Shown: positions 15,162-23,199 of the stretch, piece after piece
Position numbering within the stretch: position 1 is the first letter of the stretch
Layout of the letters: every line of letters starts with the position of its first letter
Source of the DNA: SVQP01 sp045594705
GTDB taxonomy: Bacteria > Bacillota > Clostridia > Oscillospirales > CAG-272
Direction of reading: 5' to 3'
NCBI GenBank assembly: GCA_045594705.1
Contig: JAZNZB010000085.1
Location: 1-52,387, forward strand
DNA length: 52,387 bases
Notes under the pieces: generated by a model
Told to the model about the DNA's origin: nothing
The model's input: the letters and a program-made list of their open reading frames with translations, nothing else
Databases searched by the model: none
Program-made: the position numbers and the translations under genes

Positions 15162-15307
15162 CAATCTCCAAGCCGCCTTCGGCGGCTCAAATAGTGATGG
15201 AAACTTCACGAGGAGCTTTGCTCCAAAAATGGGCCCGGACCCATTTTTAGGTGAAGTTTAAGCGTGAATGGTTGCGTATAAAGGAATACAACGTGAACTT
15301 TCACGCT
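15162..15307. repeat. 146-bp multi-hairpin repeat, copy A
   Basis: About 95% identical to 27912-28058 in the same orientation relative to the downstream gene. It contains four nested or serial stems: GCCGCC/GGCGGC; AAACTTCAC/GTGAAGTTT enclosing GGAGC/GCTCC and AAAAATGGG/CCCATTTTT; and AGCGTGAA/TTCACGCT enclosing GTTGCGTAT/ATACAAC. It begins exactly at the ribosome-binding site of the 14464-15159 gene. Confidence 0.9.
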
Positions 15308-15323
15308 ACTTCTCCTTTACTCA

Positions 15324-15359
15324 GAAAACGGATTTGAATGAAGCGTCAAATCCGTTTTC
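15324..15359 (-). terminator. Terminator of greA
   Basis: A perfect 14-bp stem (GAAAACGGATTTGA against TCAAATCCGTTTTC) right after the greA stop; the T run is part of the stem. Confidence 0.75.
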
Positions 15360-15369
15360 ATCAGCTTTT

Positions 15370-15855
15370 TTACTTGGTTCTCTCTACGTGCAGAACCTTG
15401 AAATGCAGCATACCGTTGGGCGTCTGAACCTCGACGGAATCGCCTGCATGCTTGCCCATCATGGCACTGCCGATGGGAGACTGGTCAGAGATGCGGCGGT
15501 TGAGTGCGTCTGCTTCGTTGGAGCCTACGATTTCATAGGTCAGCTCCTCATCCCATTCCACGTCGTAAACCTTGACGGTAGAGCCCAGGCTGACAACGCC
15601 TGCATCCATGCTTGCCTCGTCGATGATCTCGGCATTCTCCAGCAGCATTTCCAGCTCCTTGATGCGGGCCTCGACCTTAGCCTGCTCGTTTCTTGCCTCG
15701 TCGTACTCGGAGTTCTCGGAAAGGTCGCCAAAGCCACGTGCGACTGCGATTGCTTCCTTGATCTCTTCTCTGCGGGTCACTCTGAGATATTTGAGTTCCT
15801 TCTCCAGCTCGTCATAACCTTCCTGGGTGTATAAAGTTTTTTCCTTGGTTGCCAT
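15370..15855 (-). CDS. greA: Transcription elongation factor GreA
   Basis: A complete 161-residue GreA. The N-terminal coiled coil (about 10-75) carries the tip with acidic residues (FGDLSENSEYDEARNEQA) that stimulates RNA polymerase transcript cleavage; the C-terminal FKBP-like domain includes SDQSPIGSAMMGKHAGD. It follows the S41 peptidase gene by 26 nt and is probably co-transcribed with it. Confidence 0.97.
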   Translation of the reverse strand: MATKEKTLYTQEGYDELEKELKYLRVTRREEIKEAIAVARGFGDLSENSEYDEARNEQAKVEARIKELEMLLENAEIIDEASMDAGVVSLGSTVKVYDVEWDEELTYEIVGSNEADALNRRISDQSPIGSAMMGKHAGDSVEVQTPNGMLHFKVLHVERTK

Positions 15856-15881
15856 GGTATTTCTCCTTATATAGCAATTAT

Positions 15882-17489
15882 TTATTTCATTTGTAAGATA
15901 GCTGCCTGCAGCTGATTATCCAGCTCCTCGGGCAAAACGTAAAGATTATATTCCTGTGCCTGGGCACTCAGCTCCACGGTCACGTCGGGGGTAATGCCGA
16001 TATCGTGGTAGCTCTCGCCGCTTGCCGGGAAATACATTCTGGTGGTCAGCTTGAGTCCGCCGGAAACGCCGTAATACTGCAGCGAGAAGATGGACTGCAT
16101 GCAGCCCTTTCCGTAAGTGGTCGTACCTACGATGGTGCCAAGCTCATAATCGCGCACGGTTGCCGTAAACAGCTCAGCCGCGCTGGCCGTATTGGCGTTG
16201 GTGATCACGGTAAAGGTCAGATCGCTGTATTTTCCGATATCCTCCGCAGTCACATCGCAGCCGGCATACGCCTTATCAGCGTGCTTGACTACCTTGACAT
16301 GATCGAATTCCTCATTGCCGTTTTTATCCTTGGTGCTGACGATCAGATCGCCCTCTGCAAGGAAAAAGCTGAGCACTGCCTTGATCGACTCCAGATCTCC
16401 GCCGGGATTGTTACGCACGTCGAAAACGAACTGATCGCAGCCCTTGGCCTTCAAAGCGTCCACAGCCGCCTCGAACTGCTCGGGCGTGGTCAGGTCAAAC
16501 TGTAAAATCATCACAATGCCAACCCGGGGATCGGTCTCGCTGACGCGGCTTGTCACCGACATGGTCTCAAACGCTTCTCTGACCACCGAGTAAGTCACGG
16601 GCTCGTATTCTGCACCGTTTTTGCGCATAACGGTAAACTCGGCCTTGGTACCCGCCTCGCCGCGCAGATAGTTCAGCGCCGCGGTATAGCCGATCTCGTT
16701 GATCGAATACTCCACACCCTGATGCTTGACCGTGATCACCTTATCTCCGGGGCGCAGACCTGCACGTTCTGCGGGAGAATTGGGATAGACCATGATCAGC
16801 TCAATGACATGATAGGTCATGCCGTTATATTCCATGGTGGAATTGACCACGCTGACGCCGATTCCCTGCATCTGACCCTGGTTTTCACTGGTCATCGCGT
16901 CGAATTCCTCTTGCGTGTAATATTCAGCGTAAAGATCTCCCGTCGCCGCCACGTATGCCTTGATCACGGCCTCCATCATGGCTTGGTCGTCTACTGCGTC
17001 ATAGGAATACCGATCGATGAGCGTCTCAACCACGCGCAGCGTCTGATCATCCAGAACGGTTTCTCCCTGATTGGGAATGATCATATTGCCCAGACCGCGC
17101 ACGTTCCAATACGCACTCGTAAGCAGCGCAGTCAGCAGCATGGTCACGACCAATGTGATCGAAATTGCAGCGATCAGCGTTGCGACAAACGCACTGACCG
17201 AAATATTTTTCTTTTCTTTCTTGGGTACACCGCTGTACGCATAGTAGCGCACACCGGGAGGTGTGATCAGCTCCATCCCCATAGGGGCGATAGCTGCATG
17301 AATGCTTTGCTCCAGCTCTGCACAGGATACGTTTTTCGGTACACCGAACGAAACGGATCCGCTGAGCGCATCGACTGTGACCTGCCCGTCGCTGCCATAG
17401 GCACGCACGACCTCGGGCAAGATCTCACGCAGCAGCTGCTCCTGCTCGGCTGTCTGCAGCCCCTGCACAGTATAAACCAATTTCTTCAT
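15882..17489 (-). CDS. S41 family C-terminal processing peptidase (CtpA-like)
   Basis: A 535-residue membrane-anchored serine protease. Residues 1-75 are an unusual small cytoplasmic alpha/beta domain that resembles a heavy-metal-associated fold but lacks its CxxC. A membrane helix spans about 98-124. The exported part has a PDZ domain (about 205-300, with SPAERAGLRPGDKVI) and the S41 core with RNNPGGDLESIK, the catalytic Ser at about 436 (NTASAAEL) and Lys at about 461 (TYGKGCMQ). It probably trims envelope proteins at their C-termini. No clear promoter is seen immediately upstream. Confidence 0.92.
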   Translation of the reverse strand: MKKLVYTVQGLQTAEQEQLLREILPEVVRAYGSDGQVTVDALSGSVSFGVPKNVSCAELEQSIHAAIAPMGMELITPPGVRYYAYSGVPKKEKKNISVSAFVATLIAAISITLVVTMLLTALLTSAYWNVRGLGNMIIPNQGETVLDDQTLRVVETLIDRYSYDAVDDQAMMEAVIKAYVAATGDLYAEYYTQEEFDAMTSENQGQMQGIGVSVVNSTMEYNGMTYHVIELIMVYPNSPAERAGLRPGDKVITVKHQGVEYSINEIGYTAALNYLRGEAGTKAEFTVMRKNGAEYEPVTYSVVREAFETMSVTSRVSETDPRVGIVMILQFDLTTPEQFEAAVDALKAKGCDQFVFDVRNNPGGDLESIKAVLSFFLAEGDLIVSTKDKNGNEEFDHVKVVKHADKAYAGCDVTAEDIGKYSDLTFTVITNANTASAAELFTATVRDYELGTIVGTTTYGKGCMQSIFSLQYYGVSGGLKLTTRMYFPASGESYHDIGITPDVTVELSAQAQEYNLYVLPEELDNQLQAAILQMK

Positions 17490-17553
17490 AAATTCGTTGC
17501 TCTCCGTTATTGCTTTGTTCTCAAAAAATCAATATACAAGGCCAAACCGCCAA

Positions 17554-17588
17554 TTAAGCGAAACGCCGAGCCTCGGCGTTTCGCTTAA
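17554..17588 (-). terminator. Terminator of the CdaR-like gene
   Basis: A 17-bp perfect inverted repeat (TTAAGCGAAACGCCGAG and its complement) with only one base between arms, so the hairpin would open at the centre. It ends 26 nt before the stop of the regulator gene. Confidence 0.75.
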
Positions 17589-17613
17589 CTTGAGTGTCTA
17601 TGTATTTTTCCGA

Positions 17614-18699
17614 TCAATACTTAGCAGGCTTGGAGTTGAGGTACTTTCTGACCATGAGAGCCACCTTGAAGGTGATCGCATGCTCAAACTCACGCAGATC
17701 AAGGCCTGTCAGCTTTCTGATCTTTTCCAGTCTGTAAACCAGGGTGTTTCTATGTACGAACAGCTTTCTGGAGGTCTCGGAAACGTTGAGGTTGTTCTCA
17801 AAGAAGCACTGAATGGTCATCAGGGTCTCGCGGTCAAGTGCCTCAAGGCTTCCCTTCTTGAATACCTCCTGCAGGAACATTTCGCAAAGGGTGGTGGGCA
17901 GCTGATAGATCAGACGGCCGATACCCAGATTCTCATAGCTGATGATGTTCTTCTCGGTCTCAAATACCTTGCCGACCTCAAGGGCCACCTGAGCTTCCTT
18001 GTAAGCTCTTGCCAGGTCTTTAATGTTCTCTACCGTGGTGGAAATACCGATGGCAACCTTGGTATAGAACTCTGCAGACAGGGTATCTGCGATGTTGGTT
18101 GCGATCTTTTCGACATCCTTTGCCTCGGTTCCGGGCTTGACGTCCTTGACAAGCACGATATCGTGCTCACCGACCGAGATCACGTAGTCCTTGGACTTAT
18201 CCGGGAACATGTTCTGCAGCATCTCAAAGGGCATCATATCGGTCTTGCCGTAGAATTTGATCAGGAAGACAATTCTGCTCTCCTCAGTGTTGAAGTGCAG
18301 CTCCTTGGATTTGATGTAAATATCGCTGGGCAGGATGTTGTCCAGAATGATGTTCTTGATGAACGAGCCCTTGTCATACTTTTCATCATACAAATTCTTG
18401 ATGTTACCAAGAGAGATTGCAAGCAGCTTGGACATCTTCTCAGCCATTTTGTCCTCGCCCTCGACGAATACGACGTACTCAGCCTTCACACCGCCGCTGA
18501 CAGGACGGTAGGTATACCCGGAAGAGGTCACCACATCAGAGGTGTAAGCAAGCTCGTCACGAACGCCCTGCTTGATCTCGCCGATCTTGACAAGCTCGGA
18601 GCATGCAATAATGACGCCGTTCTCGTCAATGACGCCGATCACGCGATCGATCGCATCCTTCATCTGGTGAATTACACTTTGGAACAGTCTGTTAGACAT
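17614..18699 (-). CDS. CdaR/PucR-family transcriptional regulator
   Basis: A 361-residue protein. The N-terminal ~130 residues resemble the sugar-diacid-recognition region (IGVIDENGVIIACSE). A GGDEF-like middle (about 160-260, with DIVLVKDV and VAIGISTTVENI) is typical of this family. The C-terminal PucR helix-turn-helix (about 300-350) includes LNVSETSRKLFVHRNTLVYR and LEKIRKLTGLD. Family members respond to sugar acids, purines or amino acids; here the ligand and the targets are unknown and no catabolic genes adjoin it. AGGAG precedes the ATG. Confidence 0.88.
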   Translation of the reverse strand: MSNRLFQSVIHQMKDAIDRVIGVIDENGVIIACSELVKIGEIKQGVRDELAYTSDVVTSSGYTYRPVSGGVKAEYVVFVEGEDKMAEKMSKLLAISLGNIKNLYDEKYDKGSFIKNIILDNILPSDIYIKSKELHFNTEESRIVFLIKFYGKTDMMPFEMLQNMFPDKSKDYVISVGEHDIVLVKDVKPGTEAKDVEKIATNIADTLSAEFYTKVAIGISTTVENIKDLARAYKEAQVALEVGKVFETEKNIISYENLGIGRLIYQLPTTLCEMFLQEVFKKGSLEALDRETLMTIQCFFENNLNVSETSRKLFVHRNTLVYRLEKIRKLTGLDLREFEHAITFKVALMVRKYLNSKPAKY

Positions 18700-18752
18700 A
18701 AAATTTTCTCCTCTTTTTTCTAAATTCCGGGGTGTTGTGAATACTTACCTAT

Positions 18753-18781
18753 ATTATACACCCTTTTTTGTGATTTTTCAA
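18753..18781 (-). promoter_or_regulatory. Promoter of the CdaR-like gene
   Basis: Minus strand TTGAAA (18776-18781), 17 nt, TATAAT (18753-18758). Confidence 0.85.
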
Positions 18782-18850
18782 TAGCGTTTTGCATATTTTT
18801 GTGAAAAATATGCGATTTTTTTGGTGTCGTTTTGCTATCCTTTACAAACG

Positions 18851-19597
18851 TCACATCTCGAATTGATACACAAGACAGCCAAGCACAAAGGGGGCTGCGG
18901 TCTCGGTACGCAGAATTCTCTTGCCGAGCCCTGTCATGCAAAGTCCCGCGTCCGCTGCCTCGGCTGCCTCCTCGGGGGAAAATCCGCCCTCGCTGCCCAC
19001 GACGATACCGATGGTGGGACATGCGGGCAGGTCGGTTGACGCCTGCAGAATGCTTGCAAGAGGTTGTGTTCCCTTTCCTTCATAACAATAAAGGCAAAGG
19101 TCACAGTCGCTTGCCGCTTTGAGCATTTCCTTATAAGATATGGTAGGCTTTACCTCGGGGATCCTGCCGCGTCCGCTCTGCTTGGCGGCTTCACCCGCAA
19201 TTCGGCAGCGACGCTTGGTTTTGTCCGCCTCGCCGTCCGCCTTTGCCTTGGCAATGCAGCGGCTGCTCTGGAACGGCACGATCTCGTGCACACCGCACTC
19301 CACCGCCTTTTGAATGATGGAATCGAACTTTTCTCCCTTGGGAAGTGCCTGAAACAGCACAGCCCTGTAGGGCGGCTCGGCTTGCGAGGGCGCGCTTGAC
19401 AATACCTTTGCCACCACTCGCTTATCCTGCTCAAACGAGATCAGCTCACATTCATATTCTATGGCTTCCCGGTCGCAAACGGTAATGCACTCGCCCGCTG
19501 CCATGCGCAAGGATCTCGCGATATGGTGCGCATCCTCTCCGACAAGGACGACGGTGTCGTTTTCAAACTGCTCCTCGGACACAAAAAAACGGGGCAT
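18851..19597 (-). CDS. rsmE: 16S rRNA (uracil-1498-N3)-methyltransferase
   Basis: A complete 248-residue RsmE. An N-terminal PUA-like domain (MPRFFVSEEQF ... DAHHIARSLRMAAGE) is followed by a SPOUT trefoil-knot methyltransferase domain with the SAM-binding IGIVVGSEGGFSPEE and LGKRILRTETAAP. It methylates U1498 of 16S rRNA. A consensus promoter stands upstream; the next minus-strand gene has its own promoter, so rsmE is probably monocistronic. Confidence 0.96.
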   Translation of the reverse strand: MPRFFVSEEQFENDTVVLVGEDAHHIARSLRMAAGECITVCDREAIEYECELISFEQDKRVVAKVLSSAPSQAEPPYRAVLFQALPKGEKFDSIIQKAVECGVHEIVPFQSSRCIAKAKADGEADKTKRRCRIAGEAAKQSGRGRIPEVKPTISYKEMLKAASDCDLCLYCYEGKGTQPLASILQASTDLPACPTIGIVVGSEGGFSPEEAAEAADAGLCMTGLGKRILRTETAAPFVLGCLVYQFEM

Positions 19598-19668
19598 AGA
19601 AACCTCCGACGAAAAAATTGCACAATTTGACGCATCATAATGCAGCTCAAATTCCTTGATTGTTCTCT

Positions 19669-19697
19669 ATTATAATACACAATTAACAAATTGTCAA
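19669..19697 (-). promoter_or_regulatory. Consensus promoter of rsmE
   Basis: Minus strand TTGACA (19692-19697), 17 nt, TATAAT (19669-19674). Three TTTTGACA-like repeats lie in the opposite orientation just upstream (19703-19736). Confidence 0.9.
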
Positions 19698-19822
19698 GCC
19701 CTATTTTGACATTTTTGACAAGTATTTTGACATTTTGCACGGATTTTTCAAAAATATTCTGCCCAAAGTTTCCGTCAAAGTCACGAAGATCGCGAAACAC
19801 TTCGCGCTTCTTTCTTCATTAC

Positions 19823-19852
19823 AAAAGCGGAGAGGCTGCCCTCTCCGCTTTT
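19823..19852 (-). terminator. Terminator of the Dlt-like operon
   Basis: AAAGCGGAGAG / CTCTCCGCTTT stem with a 6-nt loop and flanking A/T runs; the only terminator of the six-gene operon. Confidence 0.9.
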
Positions 19853-19856
19853 TCAT

Positions 19857-20330
19857 TCACGCTTGAATATAATGGATCGCGGTTACCGTACCGTCGCGGA
19901 TGCCGAACATCAGCTTGGTATTTCCGTCCGTGTAGACCAGGCCGCCGTCGGCCGTTTCGGTATAGCCGTCGCCGTAGGCAGATACGACCGCGCTCTTGGC
20001 CGAGCCGATCTTAATGCCCTGCGGAGTTGCCACGCTGTCATCGGTCAGCACGATCTTGACAATACGGTCCACGCCGCCCGTCATAACCGTGTCGTAACGG
20101 AAGCCGGGATACACGAAGGTCTTATCGGGGCCCTCGCCGCCGCAGCTGTCCTCTTCAATATAATCGGAATACGCACCAAGCGCAGAGGCAATCGCGTTGC
20201 CGTCGTCGCCTACGCGGATGGCCGTACCGTTATGGGAAAAGATATATTCCCCGCCCTTGCCCGCATCGCAAGCAACCAAGCAGGTGCCAAGCAACAAAAG
20301 GGCTGCCAAAATCAAGCTCAATTTCTTCAT
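19857..20330 (-). CDS. Small lipoprotein of the Dlt-like operon
   Basis: A 157-residue lipoprotein. The signal peptide ends in the lipobox LVAC, with lipidated Cys at 21. The mature part is a compact, probably duplicated beta domain: TAIRVGDDGNAIASALGAYS parallels GIKIGSAKSAVVSAYGDGYT, and both are followed by a strand with Tyr or Phe. No enzyme motif is visible. I recall similar lipoproteins near clostridial MBOAT operons but not a function. Its start overlaps the DltD-like stop by four bases (ATGA), so it belongs to the operon; a role as a cell-surface partner or acceptor is inference. Confidence 0.82.
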   Translation of the reverse strand: MKKLSLILAALLLLGTCLVACDAGKGGEYIFSHNGTAIRVGDDGNAIASALGAYSDYIEEDSCGGEGPDKTFVYPGFRYDTVMTGGVDRIVKIVLTDDSVATPQGIKIGSAKSAVVSAYGDGYTETADGGLVYTDGNTKLMFGIRDGTVTAIHYIQA

Positions 20331-21367
20331 TGGTTATTCTCTCCTTCTGTTTTTTCCGTTTTGTATCGGTCAATTCTCTCTTGCCAGAGTGCGTCAAGCG
20401 CAGCGTCACCGCGTCTGTCCTGTACGCCATGGTTGGTCACGAGCAGATTGCCAACGAAGTCGGTCCACTTCTCTGCGCCATACACGTTGAGGTGCAGGCC
20501 TGCGTCGTAGGTGTCGCGCGACCAGTCAAGTCCCAGCTCCTCATCCATGCCTACAAAATTATAATAGGCAAGATCCTTATCCTCGGCATAGCTGACGATC
20601 TGCGCATCCCACTCTTCGTACCAGTAATACTTGACCGAATTAGTAGGTGCCTTGACCAGCACAAGCTCAGCCCCGTACTGCTCGCAAAGCGCACGCATTT
20701 TTTCGAGATATTCCATACTGCGCGCGGGCAGCGTGGAATCGATCAGTGCGTCCGGCTTGCGGTGGTCGGTCAGATCGACCGGCACAATATTTGTCTGCAT
20801 CAGATATCCCTGATGCGTGATGTCCTCGTGCTTTGCAAAGGTTCTCTTGACGTCCTCTGCCGTCAAGCTGCTCCAGCGATCGTGATAGCGCAGGATGGGC
20901 ATAAAGTAAGAGGCGAGCGACTCATCCTTTGTCATAGACGCACGGATGGCGTTCAGCTTGGACAGTGACCACGGCATATCCTCCAAGGTCATGCGGCTGA
21001 TCTCTTCCCTGGGCGTCTCGCCGTATTTGAGTGCCAGCACGTTGAATACAACAACCTTGACGTCCGGCTCTTTTTTGAGCGTGTCCTCAAGGATATAGTA
21101 GGATTGCCACACGGTTTGCTGCGACGAGCCGCGGACGTACGAGGCTATGCCGTACTGCTCGTAAAGCACGGCGGGCACAATGCCCTCGTAGATCTCGCAG
21201 TCTCCCACGAAAATCACGTCGTGTGCGTCCGTTGCCTGCTCATAGCCGCAAAGCAGATGCCCTTCGCGGTTATCGTAGCGCGACGGAATCAGCAAAGCCT
21301 GCGCGAGCATGAGCGCGACAAGCAACAAAACGAGTGCAAGGACAGCAGCAAAAATTCTCTTTTTCAT
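20327..21367 (-). CDS. SGNH-hydrolase-like, DltD-like membrane-anchored protein
   Basis: A 346-residue protein with one N-terminal membrane helix (about 5-26) and an exported SGNH-type domain. The block I motif is FVGDCEIYEG (about residues 53-62), so a Cys stands where GDS hydrolases have the nucleophilic Ser. The block V Asp-His pair is in DAGLHLNVYGAEKW (about 290). Proteins of this type act with MBOAT enzymes to move acyl or D-alanyl groups onto surface polymers. I recall GDCE in clostridial relatives, so the Cys is probably family-typical. ATG at 21367, with GGAGG six bases upstream. Confidence 0.82.
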   Translation of the reverse strand: MKKRIFAAVLALVLLLVALMLAQALLIPSRYDNREGHLLCGYEQATDAHDVIFVGDCEIYEGIVPAVLYEQYGIASYVRGSSQQTVWQSYYILEDTLKKEPDVKVVVFNVLALKYGETPREEISRMTLEDMPWSLSKLNAIRASMTKDESLASYFMPILRYHDRWSSLTAEDVKRTFAKHEDITHQGYLMQTNIVPVDLTDHRKPDALIDSTLPARSMEYLEKMRALCEQYGAELVLVKAPTNSVKYYWYEEWDAQIVSYAEDKDLAYYNFVGMDEELGLDWSRDTYDAGLHLNVYGAEKWTDFVGNLLVTNHGVQDRRGDAALDALWQERIDRYKTEKTEGENNQ

Positions 21368-21379
21368 CACTGCCCTCCT

Positions 21380-22951
21380 TTAATTGAACGTGCCGCCATA
21401 GATAAAGGCGGACGCATCGTAGCCAAGTCCGTACGTGCCGAATACCAGCACAAGGAATACAAGTGCTGCCAGGGCAAGACTTCCAAGCCAGGGCCGCTCC
21501 CAAAGCTTTTCGCGCAAGGGTCTGTCCTTGCTCAGTTGGCTGACGCCGAACATGACGAGGATGCCCACACCGATGACAATGAACGAAGCGGTGCTGACGC
21601 CGAGCGAGGTAAGCCCACCGTCAAACAGTCCGCCCCAATTGGGCACGCTGAACACCGAAAAGAACTTGGCAAAGGTCAAAGGCACGTTCATATAGCAGTC
21701 AAAGACGCGGATGAGTGCCATCAGACAGAAGGTGCGCACCGCCATAAAGGTCTGATACGGCACGCTTGCGTGCAGGCGCGGGAATTTGGTGCGGAACTTG
21801 GTATACAGGGGCTCCAGCTCCTGCGAGACCAGCAGTACAAGGCAATTGAGCATTGCCCAGACCACGAAATTCCATGCAATGCCGTGCCAAAGTCCGGTTG
21901 CAAGCCAGGTGACGATTGTGGTGATATACACCGGCAATCGCTTGCCGATGGCCGTGCCCAGATGCGCGCGGCTCCACTTGGACAGCTTTTGCATGCTCTT
22001 GGTCACGGACAAGGGATAAAAGATGTAATTCGTAAACCACGCGCCCATGGTGATATGCCAGCGACGCCAGTATTCCGCGGTGGATTTGGACGAAAACGGA
22101 CGGTTAAAGTTCTCAGGCAACCTGATGCCCAGCATCTCGGCAGAGCCCAGCACGATGTCGATACCGCCCGTGAAGTCGCCGTAAATACGGATCGAATAAA
22201 ACAGGCAGAGCAGCAAAAAGTACACGCCGCCCCTCTGCTGCGCCACGATGGCACCCACAGCAGGCGCGATGGCATCCGCCACCACAAGCTTTTTGAAAAA
22301 GCCCCAGGCGATGCGCACAGCACCCGTATAAAGGTTTTTGCCCTGAAGCGTATGCGTCTCAAAGTACTGCTCGCCCACGTCAGCGTATTTGCTGATCGGT
22401 CCCATGACCAGCTGCGGGAAAAAGCCCACGAACAGAGCGTGCTTGGCAAAATTCTTTTGCACAGGTGCTTTTTCGCGGTAGACGTCCAGCATGTATCCGA
22501 TGGCAATGAAGGTATAGTAGGAAATACCCATGATCTCCAAAGCATACGCGCCGAACGAAATGCCGCTTGCGCTAACCTTGAAGCCGAAATAGCCGGATAC
22601 GAACTTGGCATACACCAGCGCCACGGTCAAGACGGCAATGCCGACGCAAACAATGGCCAGATTGCCCTTTTTGCTCTTGTTTTTATAGGCCTTTCGCTCC
22701 TCCTTGGGCAGCTCCTTATTGGCTGCAAGCCACTCGGCGCACGCACTCTGTCGCTTCCCGATCAGACGCACCGAGACGTACGAGATGACGATGACCGCCA
22801 GCAAAAACAGGCAGCACGTCACGCCCGCAAAGGCATAGAACACCACGCTGCCCGCAAGCAGCACCGCCCACTGCGCCCGCTTGGGCACAAGGTAATACGC
22901 CGCAACCAGGACAAAGAGAAAGCAAAGAAATTCTATCGAAGCAAAATTCAT
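21380..22951 (-). CDS. MBOAT-family O-acyltransferase (DltB/AlgI-like)
   Basis: A 523-residue polytopic membrane protein with about eleven hydrophobic helices. MBOAT hallmarks are EYWRRWHITMGAWFTNYIFYP (about residues 290-310) and the active-site histidine in GLWHGIAWNFVVW. In Dlt systems the MBOAT protein carries the acyl group from the carrier protein across the membrane to the DltD-like partner. Here it lies 3 nt after the carrier-protein gene and 12 nt before the DltD-like gene, matching dltB in position and probably in role; the acyl group itself is not known. Confidence 0.93.
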   Translation of the reverse strand: MNFASIEFLCFLFVLVAAYYLVPKRAQWAVLLAGSVVFYAFAGVTCCLFLLAVIVISYVSVRLIGKRQSACAEWLAANKELPKEERKAYKNKSKKGNLAIVCVGIAVLTVALVYAKFVSGYFGFKVSASGISFGAYALEIMGISYYTFIAIGYMLDVYREKAPVQKNFAKHALFVGFFPQLVMGPISKYADVGEQYFETHTLQGKNLYTGAVRIAWGFFKKLVVADAIAPAVGAIVAQQRGGVYFLLLCLFYSIRIYGDFTGGIDIVLGSAEMLGIRLPENFNRPFSSKSTAEYWRRWHITMGAWFTNYIFYPLSVTKSMQKLSKWSRAHLGTAIGKRLPVYITTIVTWLATGLWHGIAWNFVVWAMLNCLVLLVSQELEPLYTKFRTKFPRLHASVPYQTFMAVRTFCLMALIRVFDCYMNVPLTFAKFFSVFSVPNWGGLFDGGLTSLGVSTASFIVIGVGILVMFGVSQLSKDRPLREKLWERPWLGSLALAALVFLVLVFGTYGLGYDASAFIYGGTFN

Positions 22952-22954
22952 GCC

Positions 22955-23182
22955 TTACACCGTATCCAGGCGTTCGATCAGCTCCCAGAGGGCCTTTGCC
23001 GAGTTAAAGTTTTCGGGCAAAATCTCCTCTGCGGGAATGGATACGTCAAAGGCGTCGTTGATATCCGTGATCAGCGTCACGATATCCAAGGAATCCAGGA
23101 TTCCGTTGTCCACAAGACCCTCTTCGGTCTCGTAATCGATCTCGGGGTGAAGCTCCTCTAACAGTTCGATGAGTTGTTCCAT
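22955..23182 (-). CDS. Acyl/D-alanyl carrier protein (DltC-like)
   Basis: A 75-residue four-helix carrier protein. The phosphopantetheine attachment serine is at about residue 31 in DNGILDSLDIVTL, the typical DSL motif. It receives the activated acyl or aminoacyl group from the adenylation enzyme encoded 17 nt upstream and presents it to the MBOAT protein. A phosphopantetheinyl transferase must be supplied from elsewhere in the genome. Confidence 0.93.
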   Translation of the reverse strand: MEQLIELLEELHPEIDYETEEGLVDNGILDSLDIVTLITDINDAFDVSIPAEEILPENFNSAKALWELIERLDTV

Positions 23183-23199
23183 GTTATTTCTCCTGAATA

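Noticed and set aside
21104..23161. A 685-codon open frame on the plus strand
   Set aside because: Antisense to the MBOAT, carrier-protein and DltD-like genes, with His/Arg/Gln-rich low-complexity composition typical of reverse-frame reading.
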